Positions 10,251 to 20,409 of a DNA stretch of 64,000 nt are shown in pieces. Position 1 is the stretch's first letter. Each line of letters begins with the position of its first letter. Origin of the DNA: Mycobacteroides salmoniphilum (GTDB lineage Bacteria > Actinomycetota > Actinomycetes > Mycobacteriales > Mycobacteriaceae); NCBI RefSeq assembly GCF_004924335.1, contig NZ_CP024633.1, forward strand, positions 3,596,001 through 3,660,000, given 5' to 3'. Made by a program: the position numbers and the translations under genes. Below the pieces are notes generated by a model. That model saw only the letters and a list, made by a program, of their open reading frames with translations. It searched no databases and was not told the DNA's origin.

Positions 10251-11575
10251 TTCAGGAACCCTTCGTAGTTACGCTGCATCAACTGGCTTTCGATCTGCTT
10301 CACAGTATCGAGGCCGACGCCGATCATGATCAGCACCGCAGTTCCGCCGAATGGCAGGTTCTGCGTACCGCCGGAGTTCCCGATCTGCAGGAACAGGTTC
10401 GGCAAGATCGCGATGATACCCAGGTAGATCGAGCCTGGCCACGTGATGCGGTTGAGCACGTAACGCAGGTAGTCGGCGGTGGCCCGTCCGGGACGGATAC
10501 CGGGGATGAAGCCACCGAACTTGTTCATCTCGTCGGCGCGCTCATCGGGGTTGAAGGTGATCGACACGTAGAAGAACGTGAAGAACACGATGAGCGTGAA
10601 GTAGATCGCGACGTACCAGTAGTTGCTGGGGTCGGTCAGGTACGTGCTGACGAATCGATCCCACCAGCCGGTCTTGTCCTTCCCGCCACTGCGCACGAGC
10701 TGCGTGATGAGACCAGGGATGTACAACAGCGAGGAGGCGAAAATGACCGGGATAACACCGGCCTGGTTGACCTTCAGCGGCAAGTAGGTGGAGGTGCCGC
10801 CGTACATGCGCCGTCCCACCATGCGTTTGGCGTACTGGACGGGGATGCGGCGCTGGCCCTGTTCGACGAACACGACACCGATCACGATGAGAAGCGCAGC
10901 CACACATACCGCGGCAAAGGTGACACCGCCACGGCTGTCGAGGATGGTCTTGCCCTCGGCGGGGATCCGGGCCGCGATACCGGCGAAGATCAGCAGCGAC
11001 ATGCCGTTACCGACTCCGCGTTCGGTGACCATCTCACCGAGCCACATCACCAAGGTGGATCCGGCGGTCATGACCAGAACCATCACGGTCAGCGAGAAAA
11101 TCGACTGGTCCGAGACAATCTCGTCCTTGCGGTCACAGCCCTGCAGCAGGTTTCCGCTGGCACCGAGCGCGACGATCGAGGTGGACTGCAGCAGTGCCAG
11201 CGCGACCGACAGGTAGCGGGTGTACTGCGTCATCTTGGCCTGGCCCGACTGGCCTTCCTTGCGCAGCTGCTCGAACCGGGGAATGACCACGGTGAGCAGC
11301 TGAACGATGATGCTGGCGGTGATGTACGGCATGACGCCGACCGCGAAAACCGACAGCTGCAGCAGCGCGCCACCCGAGAACAGGTTGATCAGCGAGTAGA
11401 GCTGCGCCGAATCTCCACTGCTGACCTGCTCAACGCAGTACTTCACGTTGGCGTAGTTCACCCCGGGAGACGGCAGCGTCGCACCAAGCCGATAAATGAA
11501 CACGATCCCGATCGTGAAGAGGATCTTCCGCCTCAGGTCAGCTGTCCTGAGAGCAGAGACAAAAGCGGAAAGCAC
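10247..11575 (-). CDS. secY: Preprotein translocase subunit SecY
   Basis: The channel-forming component of the SecYEG translocon, 442 residues with ten predicted membrane helices. Motifs include [19 protein letters not shown] in helix 1, the plug region, and [21 protein letters not shown] in the C-terminal half. GTG is the start, with AGGAGG immediately upstream. In most bacteria rplO directly precedes secY; here a 9.6-kb block lies between them, so secY-adk-map probably has its own promoter in 11576-11704. I could not pin that promoter to specific hexamers. Confidence 0.96.
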   Translation of the reverse strand: MLSAFVSALRTADLRRKILFTIGIVFIYRLGATLPSPGVNYANVKYCVEQVSSGDSAQLYSLINLFSGGALLQLSVFAVGVMPYITASIIVQLLTVVIPRFEQLRKEGQSGQAKMTQYTRYLSVALALLQSTSIVALGASGNLLQGCDRKDEIVSDQSIFSLTVMVLVMTAGSTLVMWLGEMVTERGVGNGMSLLIFAGIAARIPAEGKTILDSRGGVTFAAVCVAALLIVIGVVFVEQGQRRIPVQYAKRMVGRRMYGGTSTYLPLKVNQAGVIPVIFASSLLYIPGLITQLVRSGGKDKTGWWDRFVSTYLTDPSNYWYVAIYFTLIVFFTFFYVSITFNPDERADEMNKFGGFIPGIRPGRATADYLRYVLNRITWPGSIYLGIIAILPNLFLQIGNSGGTQNLPFGGTAVLIMIGVGLDTVKQIESQLMQRNYEGFLK

Positions 11576-11704
11576 ACATCCTCCTGCGCATCCTGCAGCT
11601 CGCCATGTGATCTGCTAGATGAATCAGCTGGTGATCCCAGCGTTGGGTAACCGTTTCGGCGGCCATCAGGGCACGCCTGGGCCGGACACGAGACTAACAG
11701 TTCG

Positions 11705-12970
11705 CTACGAACCGGTGGAGAAGACGGTGTCCTTCTGGTCGGGGACGACGGTGCCGTCGGAACGGAGCAGCGGCCCTGCGCTGCCGTCCGGGTTGGTCCG
11801 GCCGTCGGTTGCGCACAGGTACGGGTCCAGATGCTGCGGATACGGGTCGATAAACATCGGGTTGATCAACCATTTGCTGTCGGCGTTGTCGTAGGCCCGG
11901 CACATGAGCTCGGTCTTGTTCCGATTGATGACGAGGTGAGCGGCGGTGGCGTCGTCGACAAAGGTGACGTCGGTGGTCGAGTCCCCGGCGGCGAGAATCT
12001 GCCGTTTGTTGACGTCGTAGGGCTCGAAGGCGGCGGGTCCCTGCACGCCGAACACCACCTGGTTGGCCCAGCAGCGTTTGCCGTCGACATAGGTGATGAC
12101 AGTGTCGGCACCGTCAGGTTGTCCGCCGCAGCCCTTGACGTGCGGGGTCTGCCTTCCGTTGGCGTCGTAGACGCTGCGCACGCCGATCACCTGGTGTGTC
12201 GGAATCCCGATTTCCGGCGACCACACCTTGGCGACCACCTCCGAGGACGCCGAAATCACCCAGGTGCTGACACCGTGGGCCTGCAGGGTGGCAATGAGGT
12301 CCTTGATCTGCGGGTACACCCGCAGGTACCCCGGGACGGTGGTGGTGCCGATCGTCTGAGTGGCTCCGATCGGCGCGTCCAGGTTCTCGCGCTTGGCCGC
12401 CAGCGCGAATTGAGCGACCTCGTCGGCGGTGTACCCGGCGGTCAGTGCGACCGTCCATACGTAGGCGCCATTGCTCCAGCGCTGGTTGTATCCGGTGAAG
12501 GCTTCTTGTTCGTCATGGGTCTTGCCTTCGCGGACGGCCAGGATCTCGTCGGCGCAGGCCGCGTTGGTCGAGGTGGCCAGCGGCTGCCCAGCGGGGGTTG
12601 CGGTGCCACACGCCGCACGCAGCGCGGTGGCCGCCACCTCGGTGATGTGCCGGCTAGTGGCGTGCCAGTCGCCGGGCTGGCGGATCTTGTTGTGCCGCAG
12701 CATCCACGCGAGGGTGGCATCGGAGATGTCGTTCTTGACCTCGGTGTTGTCCCAGTCGAAAAGCGCGACTGCCTTGGTGGAACGTTTCCAGGTGCCGGTG
12801 CACGTGCTGTTGGTGTCGATCGCGGCCTGCAGCCGCTCCCTGACATCGCCGTACCAGGGCAACGCGGGATCCAGCTGGCGGCATCCGGGTGCGGCCTGCG
12901 CGACGGGAGCGCTCGCGTTCCAGGCCGCGACGGACAAAACGGCAACAGCAATCCACGTCATCGCCTTCAC
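11705..12970 (-). CDS. Secreted HAD-superfamily phosphatase-like protein
   Basis: 421 residues. An N-terminal signal peptide (about 1-27, ending APVAQA-AP) is followed by a HAD motif I near residue 70 (ALFDWDNTEVKND, with nucleophile and acid Asp). Later segments VSTWVISASSEVVAKVW and ILAAGDSTTDVTFVDD correspond to HAD motifs II and IV. It resembles phosphoserine-phosphatase-like exported HAD proteins; substrate unknown. Its GTG start overlaps the stop of the upstream gene by 4 bp, so the two are coupled. Eight or more cysteines suggest disulfides outside the membrane. Confidence 0.78.
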   Translation of the reverse strand: MKAMTWIAVAVLSVAAWNASAPVAQAAPGCRQLDPALPWYGDVRERLQAAIDTNSTCTGTWKRSTKAVALFDWDNTEVKNDISDATLAWMLRHNKIRQPGDWHATSRHITEVAATALRAACGTATPAGQPLATSTNAACADEILAVREGKTHDEQEAFTGYNQRWSNGAYVWTVALTAGYTADEVAQFALAAKRENLDAPIGATQTIGTTTVPGYLRVYPQIKDLIATLQAHGVSTWVISASSEVVAKVWSPEIGIPTHQVIGVRSVYDANGRQTPHVKGCGGQPDGADTVITYVDGKRCWANQVVFGVQGPAAFEPYDVNKRQILAAGDSTTDVTFVDDATAAHLVINRNKTELMCRAYDNADSKWLINPMFIDPYPQHLDPYLCATDGRTNPDGSAGPLLRSDGTVVPDQKDTVFSTGS

Positions 12971-13833
12971 CGGCCGAAATTACCACCGCGCGTCCGTGAT
13001 TCGGGGCCAGTCACCGAGCGTTCATCGGCATTTCCTGTTTGTTGAGCCCGGATCTGCGCGGCCCGCAGCCAAATGTGTTCTCGCAGTTGCGAGATATCGG
13101 CGGGATGCGGCGCGGACAAGATATCGGCTCGCGCGTGTTTCGCGATGGCGACCTCGCGGCGGTAGTTCAGGAATATCTGAATCTCGCCTTCGCGATCAGC
13201 CAGGTATTCGTAGTCCGTATCCCACGGCGCGACGATGCGCATCAGTTCGGCGTAGGTAGCCCATTGCCGCAGGGTCTGCGGGCCGCCCGCCAAAACCAGT
13301 ACCCCGCCGATCCGTTCAGCGGTCTCCCACCCGGCTGGTTCGGGTGTGTACGGATATCGCCGTTGGCCATCGGGCATGTCCCGCCATTCACGGTGTTCGG
13401 CGGCTCGGGTATCCAGGCCATGGGTGCGCCAGCGCACGGTTCCGTCGGGTTTGGTCGGCGGCTGCCCCCGCAATGCCTTCGCCGCCTGCCGGGTGAGCAC
13501 CGTCAGATGCGATGGCAGCAGCACGATCGGGTCCGCCGGCTCCGCGTCGAACGGATTCGGTGCGAGGTGCGCACGGTCGATGAGCACGAACGTGCCGGGA
13601 TGCCGCTGGTATGCCAGACCCCACAGCAGCCGTGCCAGCGTTCGGGCGCCGGCCTCATCGGAGATCACGTGCCAGGTCTCGTGAAACCGGTTGGTGGAGA
13701 ATCGCACATCGGCATCGGCGCGCAGCGTGATGACCGTGTACGACCGTCCGTCGAGCATCACGGAATGCCGATGCAGCTTCATCACGCTGTCTCCGGTGGC
13801 GGCCGTACGCGGCCGCACTTCTGTTTCGGCCAC
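12967..13833 (-). CDS. Conserved protein of unknown function coupled to the HAD gene
   Basis: About 288 residues; I do not recognise the family. It has no signal peptide or membrane helix and is rich in Arg, His and Trp (TNRFHETWHVISDEAG, RREVAIAKHARADIL). The GTG at 13833 is chosen because an AGGAGG site ends 5 bp before it; an in-frame GTG at 13839 overlaps that same site and is less likely. The 4-bp overlap with the HAD gene suggests a two-gene operon, so a cytosolic partner for a secreted enzyme is possible but unproven. Confidence 0.7.
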   Translation of the reverse strand: MAETEVRPRTAATGDSVMKLHRHSVMLDGRSYTVITLRADADVRFSTNRFHETWHVISDEAGARTLARLLWGLAYQRHPGTFVLIDRAHLAPNPFDAEPADPIVLLPSHLTVLTRQAAKALRGQPPTKPDGTVRWRTHGLDTRAAEHREWRDMPDGQRRYPYTPEPAGWETAERIGGVLVLAGGPQTLRQWATYAELMRIVAPWDTDYEYLADREGEIQIFLNYRREVAIAKHARADILSAPHPADISQLREHIWLRAAQIRAQQTGNADERSVTGPESRTRGGNFGR

Positions 13834-13997
13834 GTTCACCTCCTGATATCTCGGCCACCCTCAGCGCCCGAACAGCAAACACCTCGGTCCGGGTTGCGCG
13901 CAACTGAATTTGCGCAGGCCACGGGCCCGGGGGTGCGCAATCTCAGACCGCGGCGCACTATGGTCGGGGCACCCCGACAACCTCTCAAGGAGCCTCG

Positions 13998-14915
13998 ATG
14001 ACTCGGACCGATGACGACAGCTGGGACTTGGCCTCAAGCGTCGGAGCGACGGCGACGATGGTGGCCGCGCAGCGTGCCTTGGCCAGCCATGTGCCCAATG
14101 CCTTGATCAACGATCCCTACGCGGAGCCCCTGGTGCGTGCGGTCGGCATCGAGTACTTCACCAAACTGGCCTCGGGCGATTTCGACCCCGAGCAGATGGC
14201 AGGTCTGGTGCAGTTGGGCTTCACCGCCGACGGCATGGCCAATGGGATGGCAAGCCGCACCTGGTACTACGACACCGCCTTCGAGGCCGCCACTGCTGCG
14301 GGGGTACGCCAGGTCGTCATCCTCGCGTCGGGACTCGACACCCGGGCCTACCGCCTGAATTGGCCGGCCGGCACCACTGTGTACGAGCTCGACCAGCCGG
14401 ATGTGATCGCGTTCAAGACCGACACCCTGGCCGGGCTGGGAGCCTCGCCGAGCGCCGACCGGCGGACCGTGGCGATCGACTTACGCGATGACTGGCCAAC
14501 CGCCTTGAAAGCGGCCGGTTTCGACCCTGGACAACCGACGGTGTGGTCCGCCGAGGGACTGCTGATCTATCTGCCCGCGGAGGCACAGGATCGGTTGTTC
14601 GCATCGGTCACCGAGCTCAGCGCACCGGGCAGTCGCCTCGTATGTGAGCAGGTTCCCGGCCTGGAGACTGCCGACTTTTCCAAGGTGCGCGAACTCACCC
14701 GTCAATTCGCTGGGGACACACTGGATTTGGACATGGAGTCGCTCGTCTACGCCGAAGAGCGCCAAATGGCCGCGGACTGGCTGTCCGAACACGGCTGGTC
14801 AGTGGTCACCGAAGAAAACGACGCACTCTACGCACGGCTCAATCTTGAGCCACCGAACCCATTGCTGCGCACGATATTCCCCAACATCGTGTACGTCGAC
14901 GCGACGCTGGGTTAG
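13998..14915 (+). CDS. Class I SAM-dependent methyltransferase (TIGR00027/LCM type)
   Basis: 305 residues of the family that is strongly expanded in mycobacteria. Motifs are DSWDLASSVGATATMVAAQRA at the N-terminus, the SAM-binding segment VVILASGLDTRAYRL, TTVYELDQPDVI with the acidic ribose-binding residues, and VWSAEGLLIYLP. The ATG has an AAGGAG site. Related genes (Rv0725c/Rv0726c) lie between rplO and secY in M. tuberculosis too, so the position is conserved (established knowledge). The methyl acceptor is unknown. Its stop overlaps that of the convergent AI-2E family gene by 4 bp. Confidence 0.88.
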   Translation: MTRTDDDSWDLASSVGATATMVAAQRALASHVPNALINDPYAEPLVRAVGIEYFTKLASGDFDPEQMAGLVQLGFTADGMANGMASRTWYYDTAFEAATAAGVRQVVILASGLDTRAYRLNWPAGTTVYELDQPDVIAFKTDTLAGLGASPSADRRTVAIDLRDDWPTALKAAGFDPGQPTVWSAEGLLIYLPAEAQDRLFASVTELSAPGSRLVCEQVPGLETADFSKVRELTRQFAGDTLDLDMESLVYAEERQMAADWLSEHGWSVVTEENDALYARLNLEPPNPLLRTIFPNIVYVDATLG

Positions 14916-16051
14916 CTCGCCACGCGCGAACGTCCCCATTTCCACCAGGGCGGCCTCGGCACCTGGGGCTCGTCGGTATCGGAGTCCCCAAACGGAACCC
15001 CTTTATAGACAGCGAGATACATATCGATCGTGGTCACGATGACGATCATCAACACCGGACCCAGCACGATTCCCCAGAATCCGAAGGCCGCGATCCCCGA
15101 GAAGACCGCCAGGAGCATCAACGCAGGGTCCAGGCGTGCGCCGCGCGGTACGAGGAAGGGGCGCAGCACATTGTCGATATTGGACACCACCAGGAGGTGC
15201 CATCCGATGACAAACAGTCCACCGACGGGGTGGCCGAAGAGGATCATGCCGATGCCGAACGGAATCGTCACGATGCCGCCCCCCAGCGGGATGATCGACA
15301 ACGCGGTCAGCACTATCGCAAAGAAGAAGAAACCCTGCTGGAAGCCTGCGACGTAGATCGACGCGGCGCCCGCGACACCCTGCGCCATCGCAATCACGAA
15401 CTGCCCCTTGACCGTTCCACGCACCATTGCACCAATCTTGTCGAGATACAGATCGGTGATCTCCTCCCCCAGCGGATTGAGCTGTCGCAGCAGGGTGAGC
15501 ACCTTGTCCTGTTTGACCAGGAGTGAGACAAACACGTACAGGAAGATGATGCACGCCGCGACCGCCGCGGCAACACTGCCGACGGCACTCTGTAGCACCT
15601 GCAGAAGCCCCTGCCCAACGTTCTCTGCCAACGACGCGATCGACTGCCGCAAGGTGTCCGGCGTCAACTGGACATGCACGAATGGGATCCGGGCCAAGAC
15701 GTCGTTGACCACCGCGAACGCCCGCTGGCCGAGTGTGGTCATATCGGTGTCCCCCACCCAGGTCGAGACACTGTCGACCATGCGGGTGATCTGAACCGTC
15801 GCAACGTAAACCAGCGCACCGACCGGAACCACCACCGATCCCAGCGCGCACAGCAACGTCAGCGTCGCGGCCATACCCGATCCGAATCGCCGTCCCAGAC
15901 GCCGATACAGCGGCGTGAACAGATACGCGGCCACCGCCGCGACGACGATCAGGATGAAGTAGCCGCGCAGAAAATAGATGCCGACGGCGATGCCCACACC
16001 GGTGAGGACGGCGAGCACACGTTTCTGAAATACGGTCAGTTCGGTGTTCAC
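14912..16051 (-). CDS. AI-2E family (TqsA/PerM-like) membrane transporter
   Basis: About 379 residues with eight predicted membrane helices. The N-terminal pair is GIAVGIYFLRGYFILIV, and a conserved late segment is GGGIVTIPFGIGMILFGHP. The C-terminus is hydrophilic and basic (PRPPWWKWGRSR). The GTG at 16051 has a GGAAGGG site and is preferred to the start at 16078. The family was named for autoinducer-2 export, but many members are sodium/proton antiporters or uncharacterised, so the name does not prove quorum sensing. Confidence 0.82.
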   Translation of the reverse strand: MNTELTVFQKRVLAVLTGVGIAVGIYFLRGYFILIVVAAVAAYLFTPLYRRLGRRFGSGMAATLTLLCALGSVVVPVGALVYVATVQITRMVDSVSTWVGDTDMTTLGQRAFAVVNDVLARIPFVHVQLTPDTLRQSIASLAENVGQGLLQVLQSAVGSVAAAVAACIIFLYVFVSLLVKQDKVLTLLRQLNPLGEEITDLYLDKIGAMVRGTVKGQFVIAMAQGVAGAASIYVAGFQQGFFFFAIVLTALSIIPLGGGIVTIPFGIGMILFGHPVGGLFVIGWHLLVVSNIDNVLRPFLVPRGARLDPALMLLAVFSGIAAFGFWGIVLGPVLMIVIVTTIDMYLAVYKGVPFGDSDTDEPQVPRPPWWKWGRSRVAS

Positions 16052-16135
16052 GCCACGCCCTTCCGCCGGCAGCTGCACCCCATACGTTAGTCGGTGTCAG
16101 CCCCGGTCCCGGCGAAACATGCTGGTGCCGAGCGA

Positions 16136-17887
16136 CTAGAAGCGGTAGTCGCCCATCATCATGGTCTGCGCGCTGCCGATCGACCGCTGGGCGCGCTGCA
16201 CCGTCTCCATGGCCAGCTGCGCCACCCGCCCCAGCACCGCATCGGTCACGGCCGCGGCGGCGGGCTGCGACGACGCGCGCTGCCGCAGCATCGAGCTGAG
16301 CGGTGAGCTCGGGAAGCTCGCGATCCGAACGTCGTCGTCGGCATCGATGTCCGCGAGCTCCTTCGCTTTGGCCACCGCGTCACGGAATCCGCCGAGCTCA
16401 TCGACGAGGCCGTGCTCCAGCGCATCCCTGCCCGACCAGATCCTGCCCTGCGCAACCGCTTTCACGGCATCGACGGTGAGGTTTCGCCCGTCGGCGACCC
16501 GCTGCACGAAATCGTTGTAATGCATGTCTATCTCGGCCTCGACGAGATCGACCTGCTCGTCGGTGAAGGGCTCATTACTCGACCACGCATCGGCGTTTGC
16601 GTTGGTGCGCAGCGTCGCCGACGCGACACCGAGCTTCTCCTTGAGTCCCCGAGTGATGAACTTTCCGGTGATCACCCCGATGGACCCGGTGATGGTTCCC
16701 GGATTGGCGATGATCGCGTCCGCACCCATAGCGACGTAGTAGCCACCCGACCCCGCGACAGCACCCATGGACGCCACCACTGGCTTACCCGCCTCACGCG
16801 CCCGGATCACTTCTCGCCAAATGGTTTCCGAACCATTGACCGAGCCGCCGGGACTGTCTACGCGCAACACGATGGCGGCCACCGAATCGTCAGCGACGGC
16901 ATCGCGCAGTGCCTCGGCGATCACGTCGCCTCCGCTGGCCGGCCCCGGCGGAAAGAGCCGGGGCCCGCTGCGGCCGCTCACGATCGGTCCGGCCAGGGTG
17001 ACCACGCCGATGGTCCGTCGCGACGGACGGCCGGGCAGGGCAGGCAGGCCCGGCACCTGTGGCCGGGTGGCCCGGGCGTAGCGCGCCAGATACAGCAGCG
17101 GGGGCTCCTTACCGGCCTGTACGCCGGTCACTTCGGCGATGCGGGCATACGCCTCGTCGCGATATCCGATGCGATCCACCAATCCGGCGTCCACCGCATC
17201 GGTGCGCCGCAGTGGCGCCCGGTCTGTCAAGGCGTCCACATCCGCCGGTTCGAGCTTGCGCGATGCGGCCACGCCGTCGCGAACCTGTTCGGACAGGCTC
17301 TCCAGCAGTCGCCCATCGGCTTCCCGCTGGGCCTCGGTATAGCCGTCCTCCGTGAAAAGGTTTGCCGCCGACTTATATTGACCTCGAGCGAGGAACTGCG
17401 CCTCCACCCCGGCCTTGTCGAGAGCACCGCGCAGGAAGGTCCCGTTGGCCGCGAATCCGATGAGTCCCACTGTGCCGGAGGGCTGCATCCACACCTCACC
17501 GAAGGCCGATGCCAGGTAGTACGCGAGGGTGCCCGGGTAGGTCTCGGCCCACGCCACGCTCGGCTTGACGGCGCTGAACGCCTCGATGGCGGCCCGCAGC
17601 TCTTGGACGGCTCCGGCGGCGGCAGGCGGGATCTGCACACGGGCGATGAGACCGGCCACCCGCGGATCGTCAATCGCCCGGTGGATGGCTGCGATGGTGT
17701 GCCGCAGTGACAGCGGCCTACTCGCCCCGGAGAACACGAGACCCAGCGGATCGAAGCTGACGGTTTCCGGCGGGACGTCCAGCAGGTCGAGCTCCAGGAT
17801 GCTGTCCCGCGGCACACCTCGGTGACGCGCGGTGTCGACCTTGGTCAGCAGATCGTGGACGTCCGTGGGCGTGGTGAAAGCGAACAT
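16136..17887 (-). CDS. sppA: Signal peptide peptidase SppA, 67K type
   Basis: A 583-residue membrane-associated serine protease that clears signal peptides, with two tandem S49 domains. The N-terminal domain supplies the likely general-base Lys ([16 protein letters not shown]). The C-terminal domain supplies the nucleophile Ser ([16 protein letters not shown]). The N-terminus lacks a clear membrane anchor. The position between rplO and secY is shared with M. tuberculosis Rv0724 (established knowledge). A TACGCT box ends 6 nt before the ATG, so the mRNA is probably leaderless. The AI-2E family gene follows 84 bp downstream on the same strand. Confidence 0.92.
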   Translation of the reverse strand: MFAFTTPTDVHDLLTKVDTARHRGVPRDSILELDLLDVPPETVSFDPLGLVFSGASRPLSLRHTIAAIHRAIDDPRVAGLIARVQIPPAAAGAVQELRAAIEAFSAVKPSVAWAETYPGTLAYYLASAFGEVWMQPSGTVGLIGFAANGTFLRGALDKAGVEAQFLARGQYKSAANLFTEDGYTEAQREADGRLLESLSEQVRDGVAASRKLEPADVDALTDRAPLRRTDAVDAGLVDRIGYRDEAYARIAEVTGVQAGKEPPLLYLARYARATRPQVPGLPALPGRPSRRTIGVVTLAGPIVSGRSGPRLFPPGPASGGDVIAEALRDAVADDSVAAIVLRVDSPGGSVNGSETIWREVIRAREAGKPVVASMGAVAGSGGYYVAMGADAIIANPGTITGSIGVITGKFITRGLKEKLGVASATLRTNANADAWSSNEPFTDEQVDLVEAEIDMHYNDFVQRVADGRNLTVDAVKAVAQGRIWSGRDALEHGLVDELGGFRDAVAKAKELADIDADDDVRIASFPSSPLSSMLRQRASSQPAAAAVTDAVLGRVAQLAMETVQRAQRSIGSAQTMMMGDYRF

Positions 17888-17893
17888 GCCTTG

Positions 17894-17899
17894 AGCGTA
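17894..17899 (-). promoter_or_regulatory. -10 hexamer for a leaderless sppA mRNA
   Basis: TACGCT on the minus strand ends 6 nt before the ATG at 17887. No Shine-Dalgarno sequence is possible in the 6-nt gap. Confidence 0.55.
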
Positions 17900-17992
17900 C
17901 CGACGAATGCGGCAATGCTCCCGGCCACAAATCCGTGCTGCCGTTCTGCTCGGCGCGTAGGGTCGAATCCATTCGCTGGCGGAGGGGCAACG

Positions 17993-19579
17993 ATGACACG
18001 TGCGCGGAAGACGACGGCCAAAAAGGTATTGGCCCAGGTCGCTGCGCTACTCGCGGTGACCGTGGCACCTGGGGTATCCGGGTGTATCGATACATCCGGG
18101 TCACGCGACCTCACACCGTCGCCATCGACGTCACCGACAGCGGCAGCACCCACCCGCAGCTACCCCGGTTTGTTTCCCGAATACCGCGGTAAATTCCATC
18201 CCAACCACACCGATCTGGGTGGGCGGAGCAACGCTGAGCTCGCCAGCCTGCTGCCGGTAGAGGCCGACTTCCCCGCGCAGGGAGCGACCCGACCGCCCGA
18301 TATCGCCGCCGACGACGGTTCCGGGCTGGGCGTGCACGGCCAAACTGACGGTGAAACTCGTCCGCCCGAATGTCTGTACACGCCCTTCGGGAAGTCCTTT
18401 TCCAGGACACCCGACGGCTCGGACTGGAACTTGTACTACGTGGCCTCGACATTCCACGAGGCGGACCCGGACGGTAACCACATCATCGTCACGGTGAATC
18501 GTGAACGCGACAACGCCGACGTCTTCGCGTTGACCAGCACCTGGATCAAGAAATGTGGCCAGTACGACAAGGCGTTTCCGACATTCGCCCAGCCGGAGGT
18601 GCGTAACCGGCACGTCACCGACACCTTCGCACCCGGTCCGACTGTCGACGGCGTGCAAACCTACGTGTACACCAGTGCGAGCACCGACCTGGATGACACA
18701 TCTGCCAGTAAACAGCCGTCGGGAGTACGTGGACAGCGCATTCTGCTCGCCAGGGTGCGCTCGGTCGTGGTCGAGGTGGAAGGAACCGACCAGGTGGACG
18801 CCGGCCTGCTGGATCAGCTGATGGCCACCACCATCGCCAACGCCAAGCACGCCCCGCCACCCCCCGACCAGAACGCCGGGCGATTGGCCGCACTTCCCAC
18901 CTGCGACACCGCCCCGACCCAGCCCGGAAATCCGCAAGCGGATCCGGCGCTCGACTGCACGATCCGTACCTCGGACGGCAGCGGTGTCATCTTCGAAGTA
19001 CTGGGCACCCCCGCCGGGACCGTCCGCGTGTTCAATGGCAATGGCACACAGTCGCAGTCCATTCGCGTACCTCACCCGATCTTCCAGCAGCGCCTTCCCT
19101 TTCTGCAGGATTTGGATCAGGACAAGCGTGAAGAGCTGTTGGTGGTCACGGCGACCGGAGACCCTGCCGGGGACCTCATGGACGTGTGGCGCTCACGGCC
19201 GAACTCCGATCAATTCGACATGACCGGAACGATTTTCGGGGTCCCAAGATTCTGGATGACCTCCGATCGATTCATCGGAATCTTCTCGCGCAACGGCGCC
19301 GACGCCGGGGTGGCAGCGCTGTTCCGGTTCGTCGACAATAAGTTGGCGGTGCTGGCACTGCTGGATACTGAAAGACGTATCGACAACAAGCCTCTCGATC
19401 CGAAGTGGCGCCTCAACGCCAATGTCAAATGCGCGCTGAACACCTCCGATGATCCGCCGGGAGCACTTGGGGCACGGACGGACGCGTTGCGTGCCGCCGG
19501 TGTCGACCCGGCCACGGCCGAAGAGCATTTCTGTCTGCAGCCCTGGGTAGCGACGTTGTACCGGCAGGGCGCACGGTGA
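17993..19579 (+). CDS. Large lipoprotein with a C-terminal FG-GAP-like domain
   Basis: 528 residues. The signal peptide ends in a lipobox-like VSGC, followed by a Ser/Thr/Pro linker. A unique middle domain (about 60-300) has paired cysteines. The C-terminal ~230 residues are clearly homologous to the next gene: both have an N-terminal Cys, a DPALDC motif, FEVLGTP, an Asp-rich DLDxDxxxEL segment (calcium-binding FG-GAP/VCBS style) and a terminal FCxQxWVAxxYR. The ATG at 17993 has a GGAGGGG site; the longer frame from 17822 would bury the signal peptide. Function unknown. Confidence 0.78.
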   Translation: MTRARKTTAKKVLAQVAALLAVTVAPGVSGCIDTSGSRDLTPSPSTSPTAAAPTRSYPGLFPEYRGKFHPNHTDLGGRSNAELASLLPVEADFPAQGATRPPDIAADDGSGLGVHGQTDGETRPPECLYTPFGKSFSRTPDGSDWNLYYVASTFHEADPDGNHIIVTVNRERDNADVFALTSTWIKKCGQYDKAFPTFAQPEVRNRHVTDTFAPGPTVDGVQTYVYTSASTDLDDTSASKQPSGVRGQRILLARVRSVVVEVEGTDQVDAGLLDQLMATTIANAKHAPPPPDQNAGRLAALPTCDTAPTQPGNPQADPALDCTIRTSDGSGVIFEVLGTPAGTVRVFNGNGTQSQSIRVPHPIFQQRLPFLQDLDQDKREELLVVTATGDPAGDLMDVWRSRPNSDQFDMTGTIFGVPRFWMTSDRFIGIFSRNGADAGVAALFRFVDNKLAVLALLDTERRIDNKPLDPKWRLNANVKCALNTSDDPPGALGARTDALRAAGVDPATAEEHFCLQPWVATLYRQGAR

Positions 19580-19586
19580 GGCCCGC

Positions 19587-20390
19587 ATGACAAAGTGGCG
19601 TGCCATTGCACTTTTCGTCACGGGGATGACTCTGGCGGCATGCGGTCACGGCGGTATTCATCGCGCCGGAACGCCGACGACCTCGGCGCCCAGCCGCCTC
19701 GACGGGCTGCCGCTGTGCTCGTCGATCAAGCCGCAAGCGATCGAACCGGATCCAGACCCGGCCCTGGACTGCGTGTTGCGGTCCAAGGATTCGGCGAAGC
19801 TGACGTTCGAGGTGCTGGGCACACCCCCCGTCACCATCAAGGTGTACGAGCCCAATGGGACTGAGCGGCAGACCTTTACCGTTCCCGTCAACAAACCCGA
19901 ACGAACGCCGCCGCTTCTCGCCGACTTGGATCGTGACGGCCGCGATGAGCTGGTAGTGGTGAACACCGTCGGCTCCGACGGCGATGTTCTGGATGCGTGG
20001 CGGGTCAACAAGGACTCGGGGAAGTTCTCTTCGGCGGGACAGGTAGTCGGCTATCCGGATTTTCGGACTACCGAGGAACACTTCACCGCGTTCTACGCCA
20101 GTACCGGCGCCGGATCGGGACGGGTTTCCCTCTACCGATTCGTCAACGACAAGGTAGTGGGGCTCGGTTCCCTCTTCGTGCAGGCGGCAGACTGGCCGGA
20201 TCCCCCGGATCCCGCCCGCACCTGGTACACCAACGGAAACACGTTGTGCTCCTTCAACTACGACGACGTTCCCCCGGGGCAAGCCGAGAAGACAAACCAG
20301 GCCTTGACGGAAGCGGGCGTGGACCCACCCTCCGCACAGGACCGATTCTGCAAGCAGGCCTGGGTCGCCGATATCTACCGGAAGCGCTAG
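19587..20390 (+). CDS. Lipoprotein paralogous to the C-terminal half of the preceding gene
   Basis: 267 residues. The N-terminal signal peptide ends in a canonical lipobox (LAAC at about 17-20). The mature protein aligns along its length with the last ~230 residues of the upstream lipoprotein: DPALDC, FEVLGTPP, DLDRDGRDELVVV and FCKQAWVADIYR. The aspartate-rich segment looks like one FG-GAP/calcium-binding repeat. It starts 7 bp after the upstream stop, so the pair forms one operon from partial gene duplication. Function unknown; surface exposure is inferred. Confidence 0.78.
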   Translation: MTKWRAIALFVTGMTLAACGHGGIHRAGTPTTSAPSRLDGLPLCSSIKPQAIEPDPDPALDCVLRSKDSAKLTFEVLGTPPVTIKVYEPNGTERQTFTVPVNKPERTPPLLADLDRDGRDELVVVNTVGSDGDVLDAWRVNKDSGKFSSAGQVVGYPDFRTTEEHFTAFYASTGAGSGRVSLYRFVNDKVVGLGSLFVQAADWPDPPDPARTWYTNGNTLCSFNYDDVPPGQAEKTNQALTEAGVDPPSAQDRFCKQAWVADIYRKR

Positions 20391-20397
20391 CCGGACG

Positions 20398-20403
20398 TAC
20401 CGT
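20398..20403 (+). promoter_or_regulatory. -10 hexamer for a leaderless LLM oxidoreductase mRNA
   Basis: TACCGT ends 6 nt before the ATG at 20410. The intervening GGTGGG is too close to the start to act as a normal ribosome site. Confidence 0.5.
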
Positions 20404-20409
20404 GGTGGG

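Noticed and set aside
10199-11650. Long open frame (483 codons) antisense to secY on the plus strand
   Set aside because: It mirrors secY in the GC-rich third-position-free frame, has no ribosome site and has low-complexity Asp/His/Gln composition typical of shadow frames.
16088-16138. Possible hairpin terminator between sppA and the AI-2E family gene
   Set aside because: Only the outer six bases (TAGTCG/CGACTA) pair well across a long loop; too weak to call.
16412-17710. Plus-strand open frame of 432 codons opposite sppA
   Set aside because: sppA is certain from its motifs on the minus strand; this frame has no domain signature.
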